Counted from the stretch's first letter, positions 17,292 through 26,430 are shown. The stretch is 64,000 nucleotides of DNA from Aeromicrobium senzhongii (GCF_014334735.1 NZ_CP060587.1:1550001-1614000); one strand, 5' to 3'. Translations and numbers: made by a program. The notes: a model not told the origin generated them from the letters alone.

Positions 17292-17295
17292 CCTG

Positions 17296-17336
17296 TCGTC
17301 AGCCGTTCCGGCTCCGGTCGGGGTAGGCTGACGACT
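17296..17336. terminator. 10-bp inverted repeat after the second MerR gene
   Basis: GTCGTCAGCC and GGCTGACGAC form a perfect 10-base-pair stem starting five bases after the stop, with a 21-base loop. It lies just before the gcvP leader and could terminate the upstream operon; the right arm also overlaps a TAGGCT -10-like hexamer, so it may instead frame the riboswitch promoter. Confidence 0.45.
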
Positions 17337-17345
17337 GCCGTTTGA

Positions 17346-17475
17346 AACGTGCGGGAGAGTCCCGTTCAGGGCGCCGAAGGGGCAATTCCTCCCCGGAACC
17401 TCTCAGGCCACCGGACCGCACGTCACAGGCGACTCTGAAGGCATGCCGACACCATCGGCACGACGACAGAGGGGG
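17346..17475 (+). ncRNA. Glycine riboswitch (gcvT element) in the gcvP leader
   Basis: The leader holds the conserved glycine aptamer pieces in order: CGGGAGAG, then GCGCCGAAGGGGCAA, then CTCTCAGGC. The outer P1 helix is CGTGCGG (17348-17354) with CCGCACG (17416-17422). A second small helix (CTCTG at 17433 with CAGAG at 17467) fits the ghost aptamer seen beside singlet glycine riboswitches. It ends about 35 bases before the gcvP start and should switch on gcvP when glycine is abundant. Confidence 0.92.
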
Positions 17476-17509
17476 AGGGCCCTGTTCGTCGAGCCCTCGG
17501 AGTGACCCC

Positions 17510-20347
17510 ATGTCGCAGCACGACCGCCAGCCCGCCACCCGCTTCGTCGACCGTCACATCGGTCCACGCGCGACCGACCAGGCCGCGATGCTCGAGCGGC
17601 TCGGGTACGACAGCCTCGAGGCGCTGATGCAGGCCGCCGTTCCGGTCGGCATCCGCTCGGCGCTGGACGGGCTGCCCGCCGCCGCCAGCGAGACCGAGGC
17701 CACCGCCCGCTTGCGCGAGCTGGCCGACCGCAACCATCCCGGCGTCTCGATGATCGGTCTGGGCTACCACCCCACGACCACGCCCGCGGTCATCCGCCGC
17801 AACGTGCTGGAGGATCCGGCCTGGTACACCGCCTACACGCCGTACCAGCCCGAGATCTCCCAGGGCCGCCTCGAGGCGCTGCTCGCCTTCCAGACCATGG
17901 TCGAGGACCTGGTCGGGCTGCCGACCGCGAACGCGTCGCTGCTCGACGAGGCGACCGCCGCCGCGGAGGCGTTGACCCTCGTGCGTCGCGCCGACCGCAA
18001 GCGCACCGACCTGCCGGTCGTCGTCGACGACGGGCTGCTGCCGCAGACGCTCGCCGTGCTGCACACCCGCGCCGAGGCGGTCGGTCTGCCGCTGGTCGAG
18101 GCAGACCTGCGTGAGGGCCTGCCGCAGGGCGACTTCAGCGGCGTCATCATCGCCTACCAGCGTGCCGACGGCGCCGTCATCGACCTGGCCCCGGTGATCG
18201 AGCAGGTCCACGCCGCCGGTGCGCTCGCCGTGGTGGTCACGGACCCGCTGGCGCAGGTGCTGCTGCGATCGCCGGGCAGCCTCGGTGCCGACGTCGTCGT
18301 CGGCTCGACGCAGCGGTTCGGCGTCCCCATGTTCTACGGCGGGCCCCATGCCGGCTTCATGGCCGTGCGCGCGGGCCTGGAGCGTCACCTGCCGGGTCGT
18401 CTCGTCGGAGTGTCCGTCGACTCGGCCGGCCGACCGGCCTACCGCCTGGCGCTGCAGACGCGCGAGCAGCACATCCGCCGGGAGAAGGCCACCTCGAACA
18501 TCTGCACCGCGCAGGTGCTGCTGGCGGTGGTGGCGGCCATGTACGCCGTCTATCACGGGGCCGAGGGCCTCCGGGCGATCGCCCAGCAGGTCAACGGCCA
18601 CGCCACCCGGCTGGCCGACGGCCTGCGCGCCGCGGGCATCGAGTTGGCGTCGGACCGGTTCTTCGACACGGTCACGGCGATCGTGCCCGGGCGCGCCGAC
18701 GAGGTCGTGGCGGCTGCTCGCCGGTCCGGGATCCACCTGTGGCGCTTCGACGCCGACCGGGTCGGCATCGCCGTCTCGGAGCCGACGACGATCGACGACC
18801 TGAACGCCGTCCTCGCCGCGTTCGGCGCCGGCGAGCTCCCGGCGCAGGGGGAGACCTCCCTCGACGCCGACGGGCTGCGCGACGACGAGATCCTGACCCA
18901 CCCCGTGTTCGTCGAGCACCGGAGCGAGACGCAGATGCTGCGTTACCTGCGTCGGCTCAGCGATCGTGACTACGCCCTCGACCGCGGCATGATCCCGCTC
19001 GGCAGCTGCACGATGAAGCTCAACTCCACGACCGAGATGGAGCCGATCAGCTGGCCCGGCTTCGCGGACCTGCATCCCTTCGTCCCGGCCGAGGACGCCG
19101 CCGGGATGATCGAGCTGGTGGAGACGCTCGAGTCCTGGCTCGCCACGGTGACCGGGTACGCCGCCGTCTCGGTGCAGCCCAACGCCGGCTCGCAGGGCGA
19201 GTTCGCCGGATTGCTCGCGATCCGCGAGTACCACCGCAGCCGGGGCGAGCAGGCCCGTGACGTGTGCCTGATCCCCAGCTCGGCGCACGGCACCAACGCC
19301 GCGTCGGCCGTCATGGCCGGGATGCGGGTCGTCATCGTCAAGGCGACCGACGCCGGCGAAGTCGATCTGGACGACCTGCGCGCCCAGTGCGAGAAGCACG
19401 CCGACGACCTCGCCGCGATCATGGTGACCTACCCCTCGACGCACGGGGTCTACGAGCACGGCATCGGCGAGCTGTGCGACATCGTCCACGAGCACGGCGG
19501 GCAGGTGTACGTCGACGGTGCCAACCTGAACGCCCTGCTCGGCCATGCCCAGCCCGGCCGGTTCGGCGGCGACGTCTCGCACCTCAACCTGCACAAGACG
19601 TTCTGCATCCCGCACGGCGGTGGCGGCCCCGGCGTGGGCCCGGTCGCGGTGGGGGAGCACCTCGTGCCGTTCCTGCCCAAGCACCCGTTCCACCCCGACG
19701 CCGCCCGGCGCGGCAGCGCGGGCACGATCAGTGCGGCCCCCTACGGATCGGCCGGCATCCTGCCGATCCCGTTCGCCTACGTCGCGATGATGGGCGCCGA
19801 CGGCCTGACCGACGCGACGTCGGTGGCCGTGCTGGCGGCCAACTACGTCGCGGCGCGACTGGGCGACGCGTTCCCCGTGCTCTACACCGGCGACCACGGC
19901 CTGGTCGCCCACGAGTGCATCCTGGACCTGCGCGAGATCACCAAGAACGCGAAGCTCTCGATCGACGACGTCGCCAAGCGACTCATCGACTACGGGTTCC
20001 ACGCACCGACCATGAGCTTCCCGGTGGCGGGGACCCTCATGGTCGAGCCGACGGAGTCCGAGGACCTCGCCGAGCTCGACCGGTTCTGCGAGGCGATGCT
20101 GGCGATCCGCTCGGAGATCGACCGGGTCGCGGCGGGCGAGTACGACGACCGGGACAACCCGCTGACGAGTGCGCCCCACGCCGCGCACGAGCTGGTGGAC
20201 TGGACGCACCCGTACCCGATCGCCGAGGGCGTCTTCCCCGCCGGGACGACGCAGGACAAGTACTGGCCGCCGGTGGGACGCATCGACAACGCCTACGGCG
20301 ACCGGAACCTGGTCTGCTCCTGCCCGCCGGCCGAAGCGTTCGCCTGA
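17510..20347 (+). CDS. gcvP: Glycine dehydrogenase (aminomethyl-transferring), P protein
   Basis: This 945-residue single-chain P protein decarboxylates glycine with pyridoxal phosphate and loads the aminomethyl group on the H protein. The length equals the fused N- and C-terminal halves of the family. The PLP lysine is K696 in [20 protein letters not shown]; the other half begins [20 protein letters not shown] 17510 has GGAG at seven bases and follows the glycine riboswitch, so expression should respond to glycine. gcvH is upstream in the same block. Confidence 0.97.
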   Translation: MSQHDRQPATRFVDRHIGPRATDQAAMLERLGYDSLEALMQAAVPVGIRSALDGLPAAASETEATARLRELADRNHPGVSMIGLGYHPTTTPAVIRRNVLEDPAWYTAYTPYQPEISQGRLEALLAFQTMVEDLVGLPTANASLLDEATAAAEALTLVRRADRKRTDLPVVVDDGLLPQTLAVLHTRAEAVGLPLVEADLREGLPQGDFSGVIIAYQRADGAVIDLAPVIEQVHAAGALAVVVTDPLAQVLLRSPGSLGADVVVGSTQRFGVPMFYGGPHAGFMAVRAGLERHLPGRLVGVSVDSAGRPAYRLALQTREQHIRREKATSNICTAQVLLAVVAAMYAVYHGAEGLRAIAQQVNGHATRLADGLRAAGIELASDRFFDTVTAIVPGRADEVVAAARRSGIHLWRFDADRVGIAVSEPTTIDDLNAVLAAFGAGELPAQGETSLDADGLRDDEILTHPVFVEHRSETQMLRYLRRLSDRDYALDRGMIPLGSCTMKLNSTTEMEPISWPGFADLHPFVPAEDAAGMIELVETLESWLATVTGYAAVSVQPNAGSQGEFAGLLAIREYHRSRGEQARDVCLIPSSAHGTNAASAVMAGMRVVIVKATDAGEVDLDDLRAQCEKHADDLAAIMVTYPSTHGVYEHGIGELCDIVHEHGGQVYVDGANLNALLGHAQPGRFGGDVSHLNLHKTFCIPHGGGGPGVGPVAVGEHLVPFLPKHPFHPDAARRGSAGTISAAPYGSAGILPIPFAYVAMMGADGLTDATSVAVLAANYVAARLGDAFPVLYTGDHGLVAHECILDLREITKNAKLSIDDVAKRLIDYGFHAPTMSFPVAGTLMVEPTESEDLAELDRFCEAMLAIRSEIDRVAAGEYDDRDNPLTSAPHAAHELVDWTHPYPIAEGVFPAGTTQDKYWPPVGRIDNAYGDRNLVCSCPPAEAFA

Positions 20348-20423
20348 TCGGCCCACCAGCAGTGGAGAAGCCGTCCCCGGCCAGCTGCACGGACGCGGCA
20401 GGCGCCGTGGCCCGGCGGCCGAC

Positions 20424-20510
20424 CTCGAAGGCCTCGACGAGCGGGGCGTAGAAGGGCGACGGGACCGCCATGGCGGGCGAGATCAGGACGATCGGGGTGC
20501 TCGCCGGGTC
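20424..20510 (-). pseudogene. Remnant of an alpha/beta hydrolase N-terminus
   Basis: Read on the minus strand, this stretch encodes STPIVLISPAMAVPSPFYAP then LVEAFE, which closely resembles the first strand and oxyanion region of actinobacterial alpha/beta-fold hydrolases. The frame then continues without any nucleophile elbow and runs into antisense gcvP. No start codon with a ribosome-binding site is evident. I read it as a truncated leftover of a lost gene; chance resemblance is possible. Confidence 0.35.
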
Positions 20511-20541
20511 ATTTTGGCACCGTGAAAGACTCGGCTCTGAC

Positions 20542-20904
20542 ATGCCTGACGCACTGGTGTACGTGACCTCCGCCGCCGCCTTCGTCGCATCGTTGTTCGC
20601 TGCGTGGCACACCGCGAAGTCCTACCGCTTCAGCAACCCGCTCTTCTACGCCGTCGCGCTGGTGGAGGCGCTGCTGGTCGTGGCGCTGATCTGGGGGATC
20701 GTGGCCGTCTCCGGCACCGATCGCGACATCGAGAAGGCGCTCTACCTGTCCTACCTGGTGACGACCGTGCTGATCCCCCCAGCGGCCGTCCTGTGGGGGG
20801 TGGGTGACAAGACGCGCTGGGGCACGGGCGTGGTCGCCGTCGCCCTCTTCACCGTCTCGGTCATGCTGATCCGGACGCACCAGATCTGGCAGGGACATGG
20901 CTGA
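20542..20904 (+). CDS. Hypothetical four-helix membrane protein
   Basis: This 120-residue protein has about four transmembrane helices with short polar loops (WHTAKSYRFSNP, GTDRDIEK). I recognise no named family. ATG 20542 begins the first helix; an in-frame ATG at 20470 would add a non-hydrophobic leader lacking a ribosome-binding site. It overlaps the next membrane-protein gene by eight bases, so the pair probably acts together. Nothing indicates a substrate or enzyme activity. Confidence 0.7.
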   Translation: MPDALVYVTSAAAFVASLFAAWHTAKSYRFSNPLFYAVALVEALLVVALIWGIVAVSGTDRDIEKALYLSYLVTTVLIPPAAVLWGVGDKTRWGTGVVAVALFTVSVMLIRTHQIWQGHG

Positions 20905-21286
20905 GCACGCAGGCGACACCCAGCACGGGTTCGGGCGCGCGCTGGTCGCCGTCTACGCCGTGTTCACCGTCGCGGCCACGGCCCGGTCGGTCTACCAGCT
21001 CATCGTGAAGGCCGACGAGGCGCCGGTCGCGTACGCGCTCTCGGCGGTGGCCGGTGTCGTCTACGGCGTCGCCACGTGGGCGCTGGCGACGGGCAACCGC
21101 CGCGTCGCCACCGCAGCCGTCGGCTTCGAGTTGGTCGGAGTGCTGACCGTCGGCGTGCTGAGCCTCGTCGACGACGGGCTCTTCCCGGACGCCACCGTGT
21201 GGTCCGGGTTCGGCGCGGGATACGGCTACGTCCCTCTGGTCCTGCCGTTCATCGGGCTGTGGTGGCTGCGGCGGACTCGCCGATGA
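20897..21286 (+). CDS. Hypothetical four-helix membrane protein
   Basis: This 129-residue protein has a short polar N-terminus and four hydrophobic segments, including the conserved-looking VYAVFTVAATARSVYQLI and GFGAGYGYVPLVLPFIGLWWLRR. Many actinobacteria carry similar small proteins without known function. It is translationally coupled to the gene before it. A hairpin follows within 21 bases of the stop. Confidence 0.75.
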   Translation: MAEHAGDTQHGFGRALVAVYAVFTVAATARSVYQLIVKADEAPVAYALSAVAGVVYGVATWALATGNRRVATAAVGFELVGVLTVGVLSLVDDGLFPDATVWSGFGAGYGYVPLVLPFIGLWWLRRTRR

Positions 21287-21306
21287 CCCGCCTCCGGGAC
21301 CAGAAG

Positions 21307-21335
21307 AGCCCCGCACGCTCATACCGTGCAGGGCT
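21307..21335. terminator. Hairpin terminator after the membrane-protein pair
   Basis: AGCCCCGCACG and CGTGCAGGGCT pair with one mismatch over a seven-base loop, 21 bases past the stop. Confidence 0.6.
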
Positions 21336-21386
21336 GGCTCCATTCAATCCCCGCGCCGTCGCGTTCCCCGGCACCGACACGGCCCC

Positions 21387-21842
21387 ATGAGCGACCGATC
21401 GTACGAGTTCCGGTCGGTCTGGGACGTGGCGGAGCCGCCCGAGCGGCTGTGGCACACCCTGGAGCAGTTCCTCGAGCAGGACGACCCGCTGCCGTGGTGG
21501 GACGCGGTGCGCGTCACCGCGCACCACGGTGAGGAGATCGACCTCGTCGCCCGGAGCGTGTTCGGGTACCGACTGCGATTCACGGTCTACGACCTCGAGC
21601 TCGAGCCGACCAGCGCGATGCGCTTCCGTTCGCGCGGGGACCTCGAGGGGAGCGCGGCACTGTCGTTCGAGCCCGGACGGCCCGGCCGCACCGACCTCAC
21701 GATCGACTGGCGGGTCGACGCCACGGCGCCGTGGATGCGCCGCTCGGAACGGGTGCTGCGCCCGGTCTTCGTGCTGGCACACGACCTGGTCATGAGGTCT
21801 GGCGAACGCCGACTGAACCGGTGGTTGCAGCAGCGAGGCTGA
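21387..21842 (+). CDS. SRPBCC/polyketide-cyclase-like protein
   Basis: This 151-residue soluble protein begins with the helix-grip pattern of the SRPBCC superfamily: YEFRSVWDVAEPPERLWHTLEQF, then a Trp-containing DPLPWWDAV turn and beta strands (YRLRFTVYDLELEPTSAMRF). It probably binds a hydrophobic ligand; the ligand is unknown. Its 3' end overlaps the end of the convergent siroheme-synthase gene by 53 bases. Confidence 0.7.
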   Translation: MSDRSYEFRSVWDVAEPPERLWHTLEQFLEQDDPLPWWDAVRVTAHHGEEIDLVARSVFGYRLRFTVYDLELEPTSAMRFRSRGDLEGSAALSFEPGRPGRTDLTIDWRVDATAPWMRRSERVLRPVFVLAHDLVMRSGERRLNRWLQQRG

Positions 21843-22995
21843 CCACGTCGCCGATCACGGTGATCGCGGGCGACACGGCATCGGACGCCCGGTCGGCGAT
21901 CGTGCCGAGCGTCGCGATCGTGGTGCGTTGATCGGGGGAGAACCCTCGCTCGATGACCGCGGTCGGCGTCTCGGGGTCGTGTCCGGCGGCGATGAGCTCG
22001 TCCGCGGTGCTGCGCAGGCGCTTGACGCCCATGAGCATCACCAGCGTGTGGTCGCCCCGCCGCGGGAGCTCGCCGAGTGACTCGTGCCCCGTGACGACCG
22101 AGAAGCCTCGCGCGACTCCGCGGTGGGTCACGGGGATTCCGGCGGCCGCCGCCACGGCGATCGCCGACGTGACGCCCGGAACGACCTCGACCTCGATGCC
22201 GGCCTCACGGCACGCGAGCAACTCCTCCCCGCCGCGTCCGAAGACGTACGGGTCTCCGCCCTTGAGGCGGACGACGACCTTGCCCTCGCGGGCGCGGTCG
22301 ACCAGCAGCGCGTTGATCTGCTCCTGAGGGATCGGGTGGTGGTCCGGCTGCTTGCCGACGTCGATGACCTCGACATCGGCCGCCAGCTCGGCCAGGACCG
22401 ACTGGGGTGCCAACCGGTCGAAGACCACCACGTCGGCCTCCGCCAGCAGGCGACGTCCGCGAGCGGTCAGCAGCCCGGGGTCGCCGGGACCGCCGCCCAC
22501 GAGGGCCACCAGGCCGCGCGGATGCGTGCGGTGCCGCAGGGGGAGGTCGCCGGTCTGCAACGCCGTGGCCAGCGCGTCGCGCAGCGCGGAGGCGCGGCCG
22601 GCGTCACCGCCCCCGCTGACGGCGATCGTCACGTCGTCGACCCGCGCGACGGCCGGGGTCCACGCCGTGGCCCGCTCGGGGTCGCCGCCCTTGAGGCAGA
22701 AGATCTGGCGCGCCTCGGCGTCGTCGGCGACGAGGTCGTCGACCGCCGGGACACCGGTCGCGGTCTGCACGAGCCACGCGCCGTCGAGGTCGCCGCAGTG
22801 ATAGGCGCGCTCGTGCCAGGTGATCGTGCCGCGGCCGATGGCCGACGCGAGGGAGTCCGAGACGGCGGGGGAGACGACGTGGACGTCGGCGCCGGACTCG
22901 ACCAGCGCGAAGGCGCGGCGGGTGGCCACGTGACCACCCCCGACCACGACGACGCGGCGTCCTTCCAGGCGCAGTCCGAGAGGGAAGATGCTCAC
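21790..22995 (-). CDS. Siroheme synthase-type fusion: precorrin-2 dehydrogenase + uroporphyrinogen-III C-methyltransferase
   Basis: This 401-residue bifunctional protein makes siroheme precursors for sulfite reductase. The N-terminal 150 residues are a Met8/SirC-like NAD-binding domain (LEGRRVVVVGGGHVATRRA). The C-terminal 240 residues are a SAM-dependent methyltransferase with LVGGGPGDPGLLT, VVRLKGGDPYVFGRGGEE and VVPGVTSA motifs. It is shorter than E. coli CysG (457), and the central ferrochelatase-type part seems reduced. The GTG start overlaps the stop of cysH, so the two form a sulfate-assimilation operon. Confidence 0.9.
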   Translation of the reverse strand: MSIFPLGLRLEGRRVVVVGGGHVATRRAFALVESGADVHVVSPAVSDSLASAIGRGTITWHERAYHCGDLDGAWLVQTATGVPAVDDLVADDAEARQIFCLKGGDPERATAWTPAVARVDDVTIAVSGGGDAGRASALRDALATALQTGDLPLRHRTHPRGLVALVGGGPGDPGLLTARGRRLLAEADVVVFDRLAPQSVLAELAADVEVIDVGKQPDHHPIPQEQINALLVDRAREGKVVVRLKGGDPYVFGRGGEELLACREAGIEVEVVPGVTSAIAVAAAAGIPVTHRGVARGFSVVTGHESLGELPRRGDHTLVMLMGVKRLRSTADELIAAGHDPETPTAVIERGFSPDQRTTIATLGTIADRASDAVSPAITVIGDVVSLAAATTGSVGVRQTS

Positions 22996-23783
22996 GTGTG
23001 CAGGCCACACTCCGACTTGTCCAGACCGGCCCACCGGCCGGCCCGGGGATCCTCTCCCGGTGCGACGCGGCGCGTGCACGGCGCACAGCCGATCGACGGG
23101 TAGCCGTCGTTCAGCAGCGGATTGAGGATCACGTCGTGCTCCGCCGCGTAGTCGAGCACCCGGTCGAACGTCCAGTCGGCCAGCGGGTTGATCTTGACCA
23201 GGCCGTTCTTCTCGTCCCACGTCACGAACGGCGTGTCGGCGCGCAGCGGGCTGTCGTCACGACGAACCCCGGTGATCCAGGCCTCGTACCCGCCGAGCGT
23301 CTCGGTCAGCGGCTCGACCTTGCGCAGCTGGCAGCACAACGCGGGATCGCGCTCGAAGAGGCGCTCGCCGTACTGGGCGTCCTGCTCGGCGACGCTCTGG
23401 CGGGGCTGCACGTCGACGATCGTGAGCTGCATGGAGGACTCGACCGCGTCTCGGGTGCCCACCGTCTCGGCGAAGTGATACCCCGTCTCGAGGAAGAGCG
23501 TGTCCACCCAGGGGATGTGTCGGGCGACCACGTGGGGGAGAACGGCGTCGGCCATCGAGCACGCGACGGCCGTCAGGTCACCGAACTCCTCAGCCACCCA
23601 GGACAGCAGGGTGTCGGTGTCGCCGTCGGCGAATCGATCCTCGGCCTCCAGGGCGATCACGCGGAGCTCCGGTGTGGTGCGTCGTGTCCTGGAGATCTCC
23701 GCACGCTGGGCCAGATGGGCCGCGCGATCCCGCTCGTGCGCGAGCTGGCGCTCGCGCCGCTCGGCCAGGCTGGGGGTGCTCAC
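22992..23783 (-). CDS. cysH: Adenylyl-sulfate (APS) reductase, iron-sulfur type
   Basis: This 263-residue enzyme reduces activated sulfate to sulfite with thioredoxin. Two cysteine pairs, CCQLRKVEPL and CAPCTR, would bind the 4Fe-4S cluster that marks APS rather than PAPS reductases, and the catalytic ECGLHT ends the protein. The PP-loop region LSWVAEEFGDL is divergent. The GTG start at 23783 begins VSTPSLAERRERQ. It lies upstream of the siroheme fusion gene. Sulfite reductase and ATP sulfurylase genes, often adjacent, are not in this window. Confidence 0.93.
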   Translation of the reverse strand: MSTPSLAERRERQLAHERDRAAHLAQRAEISRTRRTTPELRVIALEAEDRFADGDTDTLLSWVAEEFGDLTAVACSMADAVLPHVVARHIPWVDTLFLETGYHFAETVGTRDAVESSMQLTIVDVQPRQSVAEQDAQYGERLFERDPALCCQLRKVEPLTETLGGYEAWITGVRRDDSPLRADTPFVTWDEKNGLVKINPLADWTFDRVLDYAAEHDVILNPLLNDGYPSIGCAPCTRRVAPGEDPRAGRWAGLDKSECGLHT

Positions 23784-23889
23784 GAAGCCGACACTAATGC
23801 GCGCGGGAGCACGGAGCGGTTCCGTCCAAAATGCGAACACCGGGAACCTACGGCAGGGTAGGGGCGAACCTATTGAAGGGAGTCACCCC

Positions 23890-24036
23890 ATGTGGGACAC
23901 CATTTTGTGGATTGCCGCCGTGATCATCGCGATTTTCGGCATCCTCCGGCTTGTCCAGCGCGACTTCGTGATGGGCGCCGTGCTCATCGTCATCGCACTG
24001 CTCGTCGGCCCCGGCGGCGTCAGCCTCTTTACCTGA
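23890..24036 (+). CDS. Small conserved membrane protein (48 residues, GPGGVSLF tail)
   Basis: This 48-residue protein has two hydrophobic helices separated by LVQRDFVMG and ends GPGGVSLFT. Very similar tiny proteins with a GPGGVS tail are frequent in actinobacteria. ATG 23890 has a GAAGGGAG ribosome-binding site at seven bases. It is divergent from cysH. Function unknown. Confidence 0.8.
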   Translation: MWDTILWIAAVIIAIFGILRLVQRDFVMGAVLIVIALLVGPGGVSLFT

Positions 24037-24065
24037 TCGACTGACGTCACGGATGGCGAACGAGG

Positions 24066-24094
24066 TTCGCTACACATCGACATCCATCCCGTCG
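24066..24094. repeat. Degenerate copy of the 5' end of the downstream Sua5-like gene
   Basis: CTACACATCGACATCCATCC and the following CCGTCG (24070-24094) match the first codons of the next gene (24223-24245) except for a two-base insertion and one substitution. It lies 150 bases upstream in the intergenic region. It looks like a small local duplication. Confidence 0.5.
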
Positions 24095-24214
24095 GCTCTC
24101 GGCCCCGCATCGTCCTCGGACGATCGTGGAGCCAGGGGCCGGCGGGATGGTCGTTGGTGGGGCACCTCCACGCGCGCGATGCAGGGCCGGGCCGCCGACG
24201 TCTAGGGTGGCCAC

Positions 24215-24838
24215 ATGGTCCGCTACATCGACATCCACCCCGTCGACCCCCAGCAGCGCACTGTCGACCAGGCGGTCCAGGTGCTACGCGACGGTGGACT
24301 GATCGCCTACCCCACTGATTCGGGTTATGCGCTCGGCGCCCAGATCGGCAATGCCGACGCCCTGCAGCGCATCCGCACCATCCGCCAGCTCGACGACAAG
24401 CACCACTTCACGCTGGTCTGCTGCGACTTCGCCCAGCTGGGCCACTTCGTCAACGTGGCCAACACGGTGTTCCGCGCGGTCAAGGCCGCCACGCCCGGGC
24501 CGTACACGTTCATCCTGCCCGGCACCCGCGAGGTGCCCCGGCGGCTGCTGCAGGCCAAGAAGAAGACCGTCGGCGTGCGCATCCCCGACCACAAGGTCTC
24601 CTTGGCCCTCGTCCAGGCACTCGGCGAGCCGCTCTTGTCATCCACCTTGATCCTGCCCGGCGAGACCTCGCCCATGACCGAGGCATGGCAGATCGGTGAA
24701 GCCCTCGGCGACCAGATCGACGCCATCGTCGACTCCGGTGTCGAGGTCATCGGTGAGCCCACCACCGTCGTGGATCTCTCCAGCGGCTATGCCGAGGTCA
24801 TCCGTGTCGGCGCAGGCGATCCCACGCCCTTCGAATGA
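24215..24838 (+). CDS. Sua5/YciO/YrdC-family protein (threonylcarbamoyl-AMP synthase-like)
   Basis: This 207-residue protein carries the YrdC fold: VLRDGGLIAYPTDSGYALGAQIGN, the KHHFTLVC region, PGPYTFILPGTREVPRRL and KTVGVRIPDHK. Family members make the threonylcarbamoyl-adenylate used for t6A37 in tRNA. The ...DIHPVDPQQRTVDQA start and the length resemble the YciO subgroup, whose exact role is less clear, so this may be a paralogue of the essential Sua5. Its 3' end overlaps the convergent DUF1992 gene by 52 bases. Confidence 0.85.
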   Translation: MVRYIDIHPVDPQQRTVDQAVQVLRDGGLIAYPTDSGYALGAQIGNADALQRIRTIRQLDDKHHFTLVCCDFAQLGHFVNVANTVFRAVKAATPGPYTFILPGTREVPRRLLQAKKKTVGVRIPDHKVSLALVQALGEPLLSSTLILPGETSPMTEAWQIGEALGDQIDAIVDSGVEVIGEPTTVVDLSSGYAEVIRVGAGDPTPFE

Positions 24839-25377
24839 CGCCCCCGCGGGGACGGTTCAGGCGCCGGCACCGACGTCGCCTGAGTTCTGCGCCCTCGGCG
24901 CGCTCGCCAGGCAGCGACCTCGACCTCGATGTCGCGCAACTGCGTCACGACCGGCGGACCACCCTGCAACTGGCGACGCGCCGCCACGATCCGACGATCG
25001 AACTCCTCGACGGCCTCGCGCACGGCACGCTCGGACCGCAGGCTGTCCAGCTGCTCGTCCAGGATCGCGTCGTCCTTGCGCAGTTGCAGCGCCTCGGGCA
25101 GGACTCCGGTGATCTGCTCGCGCTCGATGAACCGCTTGAGCCACCAGTCGGGCTCGGCGGCCGTGTCGATGTGGGGGAGGGGTTTGCCTGCGTGGGGCAG
25201 GTCGTCGAACTCGCCTCGCGCCATCGCTGCGCGGACCTGCTGGTCGACCCACAGCGTCTGGTCCTCGGGGCGGCGCGGCGGCGGGGCCGGCGCTTCGTCG
25301 TCCGCTGACTCATCGACCCGCTCGGCGTCCGGATCCATCCGGTACCGGGCGGCGCGGTTGCGGGCGTCCTCGTCCAT
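24787..25377 (-). CDS. DUF1992 (DnaJ homologue subfamily C member 28-like) protein
   Basis: This 196-residue protein contains the DUF1992 core, WVDQQVRAAMARGEFDDLPHAGKPL and WWLKRFIEREQI, at about residues 43-90, followed by a charged helical region. There is no J domain. The C-terminal 30 residues are Pro/Ser/Arg-rich and are encoded opposite the end of the YrdC gene, which suggests that the reading frame drifted into its neighbour. Function unknown. Confidence 0.85.
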   Translation of the reverse strand: MDEDARNRAARYRMDPDAERVDESADDEAPAPPPRRPEDQTLWVDQQVRAAMARGEFDDLPHAGKPLPHIDTAAEPDWWLKRFIEREQITGVLPEALQLRKDDAILDEQLDSLRSERAVREAVEEFDRRIVAARRQLQGGPPVVTQLRDIEVEVAAWRARRGRRTQATSVPAPEPSPRGRHSKGVGSPAPTRMTSA

Positions 25378-25417
25378 CGGGTCAGCGGTGTCCTGTGATG
25401 CGGTCCACGTCGGCAGT

Positions 25418-25723
25418 TTACGACTGGACCGACAGGCGCACCCGGAGCCGATCGCCCGCCTCGCACGCCTCCGCGACCCGGACGGAGCGCTTCACCGGCA
25501 TCACGAAGGACCGCTGCTCCTTGCTGGGGAACAGGGACGTCCGCCACGAGGTTCCGCCGACCGTGACCTCGACCTTGACCGAGCCGAACCCGCCGCGCGG
25601 GCCGGCCAGGTCCTCGATCTCGTCGCTCACGGCCGCCGGGACCGTGAGGAAGTGCCACGAGCCGTCCTCACGCCAGAGCCACAGGTCCGCGTCGAACTCG
25701 AACACCCGTCCGTCGTCGCGCAC
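25418..25723 (-). CDS. DUF1905 domain protein
   Basis: This 101-residue protein matches DUF1905: FEFDADLWLWREDGSWHFLTVPAAVSDEI and GGFGSVKVEVTVGGTSWRTSLFPSKE. These are small beta-rich proteins of unknown function, sometimes fused to bacteriocin-protection YdeI-type domains. It lies two bases downstream of rskA in the same direction, so it may be the last gene of the SigK operon. Confidence 0.85.
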   Translation of the reverse strand: MRDDGRVFEFDADLWLWREDGSWHFLTVPAAVSDEIEDLAGPRGGFGSVKVEVTVGGTSWRTSLFPSKEQRSFVMPVKRSVRVAEACEAGDRLRVRLSVQS

Positions 25724-25725
25724 GC

Positions 25726-26430
25726 TCAGAACTCGAACAACGCGATCGGGTCCTGGGTCGGCTCGTCGACGTCGGGGTTGGACTCGACCGTGACGCCGGC
25801 CGCCGAGGCGGTCGCCGCGTCACCGGAGAGCAACACCGTCTGGTCGGGGCTCTGGGCCATCGCTCCGGCGTTCACCATCGCATCGCCCTGCTGCAACCAC
25901 ACGACGTACGAGTGGCCCTTGGGCGGGGGCGGCATGTCACGCGTGACCAGCACCGCTCGGCCGACCGAGGGGGAGCGGACCACGGTCGCCTTGGCACCGC
26001 CTTCGAACTCCAGGGTGATGCGCTGGGCGTCGGCGGCACGCATCACGCGGTCGGCCACGCTGACGGTCTGGCCGGAGCCCGGGTCGTCCTGCCAGGGGCG
26101 GGCCACGCCCACGCCGACTCCCACCACCACGACGGCCGCGGCGGCGGCCACGAGCAGGCGCCGGGGAGACCGGCGGGCCGGCGCGGGCCGGTGCCGGACC
26201 ACGGGGGGCAGCTGTCGCACCTCGGACAGGGCGGAGAGGACCGAGCCACGCAGCTCCCGCGGCGGTTCCTCCACCGTGAGGGCGGAGAGCTCTGCCGCAG
26301 CCTCACGCAGCGAGGCGACCTCCTCGGTGCAGATGTCGCACCCGGCGAGATGGCGTTCGAACTGTTGGCGCTCGATGTCGGTGACCGCGTCGAGCGCGTA
26401 GGCACCTGACAGGGCATGCACGTCGCTCAT
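25726..26430 (-). CDS. rskA: Anti-sigma-K factor
   Basis: This 234-residue membrane protein binds and inhibits SigK. The N-terminal zinc-type anti-sigma domain has H-x3-C-x2-C (HLAGCDICTEE, near residue 26). A single transmembrane helix follows (LLVAAAAAVVVVGVGVGVA, about 110-130), then the extracytoplasmic RskA domain with GHSYVVWLQQGDAM. Regulated proteolysis would release the sigma factor. The start overlaps the sigK stop by four bases. Confidence 0.93.
   Translation of the reverse strand: MSDVHALSGAYALDAVTDIERQQFERHLAGCDICTEEVASLREAAAELSALTVEEPPRELRGSVLSALSEVRQLPPVVRHRPAPARRSPRRLLVAAAAAVVVVGVGVGVARPWQDDPGSGQTVSVADRVMRAADAQRITLEFEGGAKATVVRSPSVGRAVLVTRDMPPPPKGHSYVVWLQQGDAMVNAGAMAQSPDQTVLLSGDAATASAAGVTVESNPDVDEPTQDPIALFEF

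Noticed and set aside
17423..20356. 977-residue open frame opposite gcvP
   Set aside because: It mirrors the third-codon GC bias of gcvP. It has no recognisable domain, no ribosome-binding site and would overlap the riboswitch.
20470..20541. Upstream ATG for the first four-helix membrane protein
   Set aside because: It would add 24 residues without hydrophobic character and lacks a ribosome-binding site. The same bases make better sense as an antisense hydrolase remnant.
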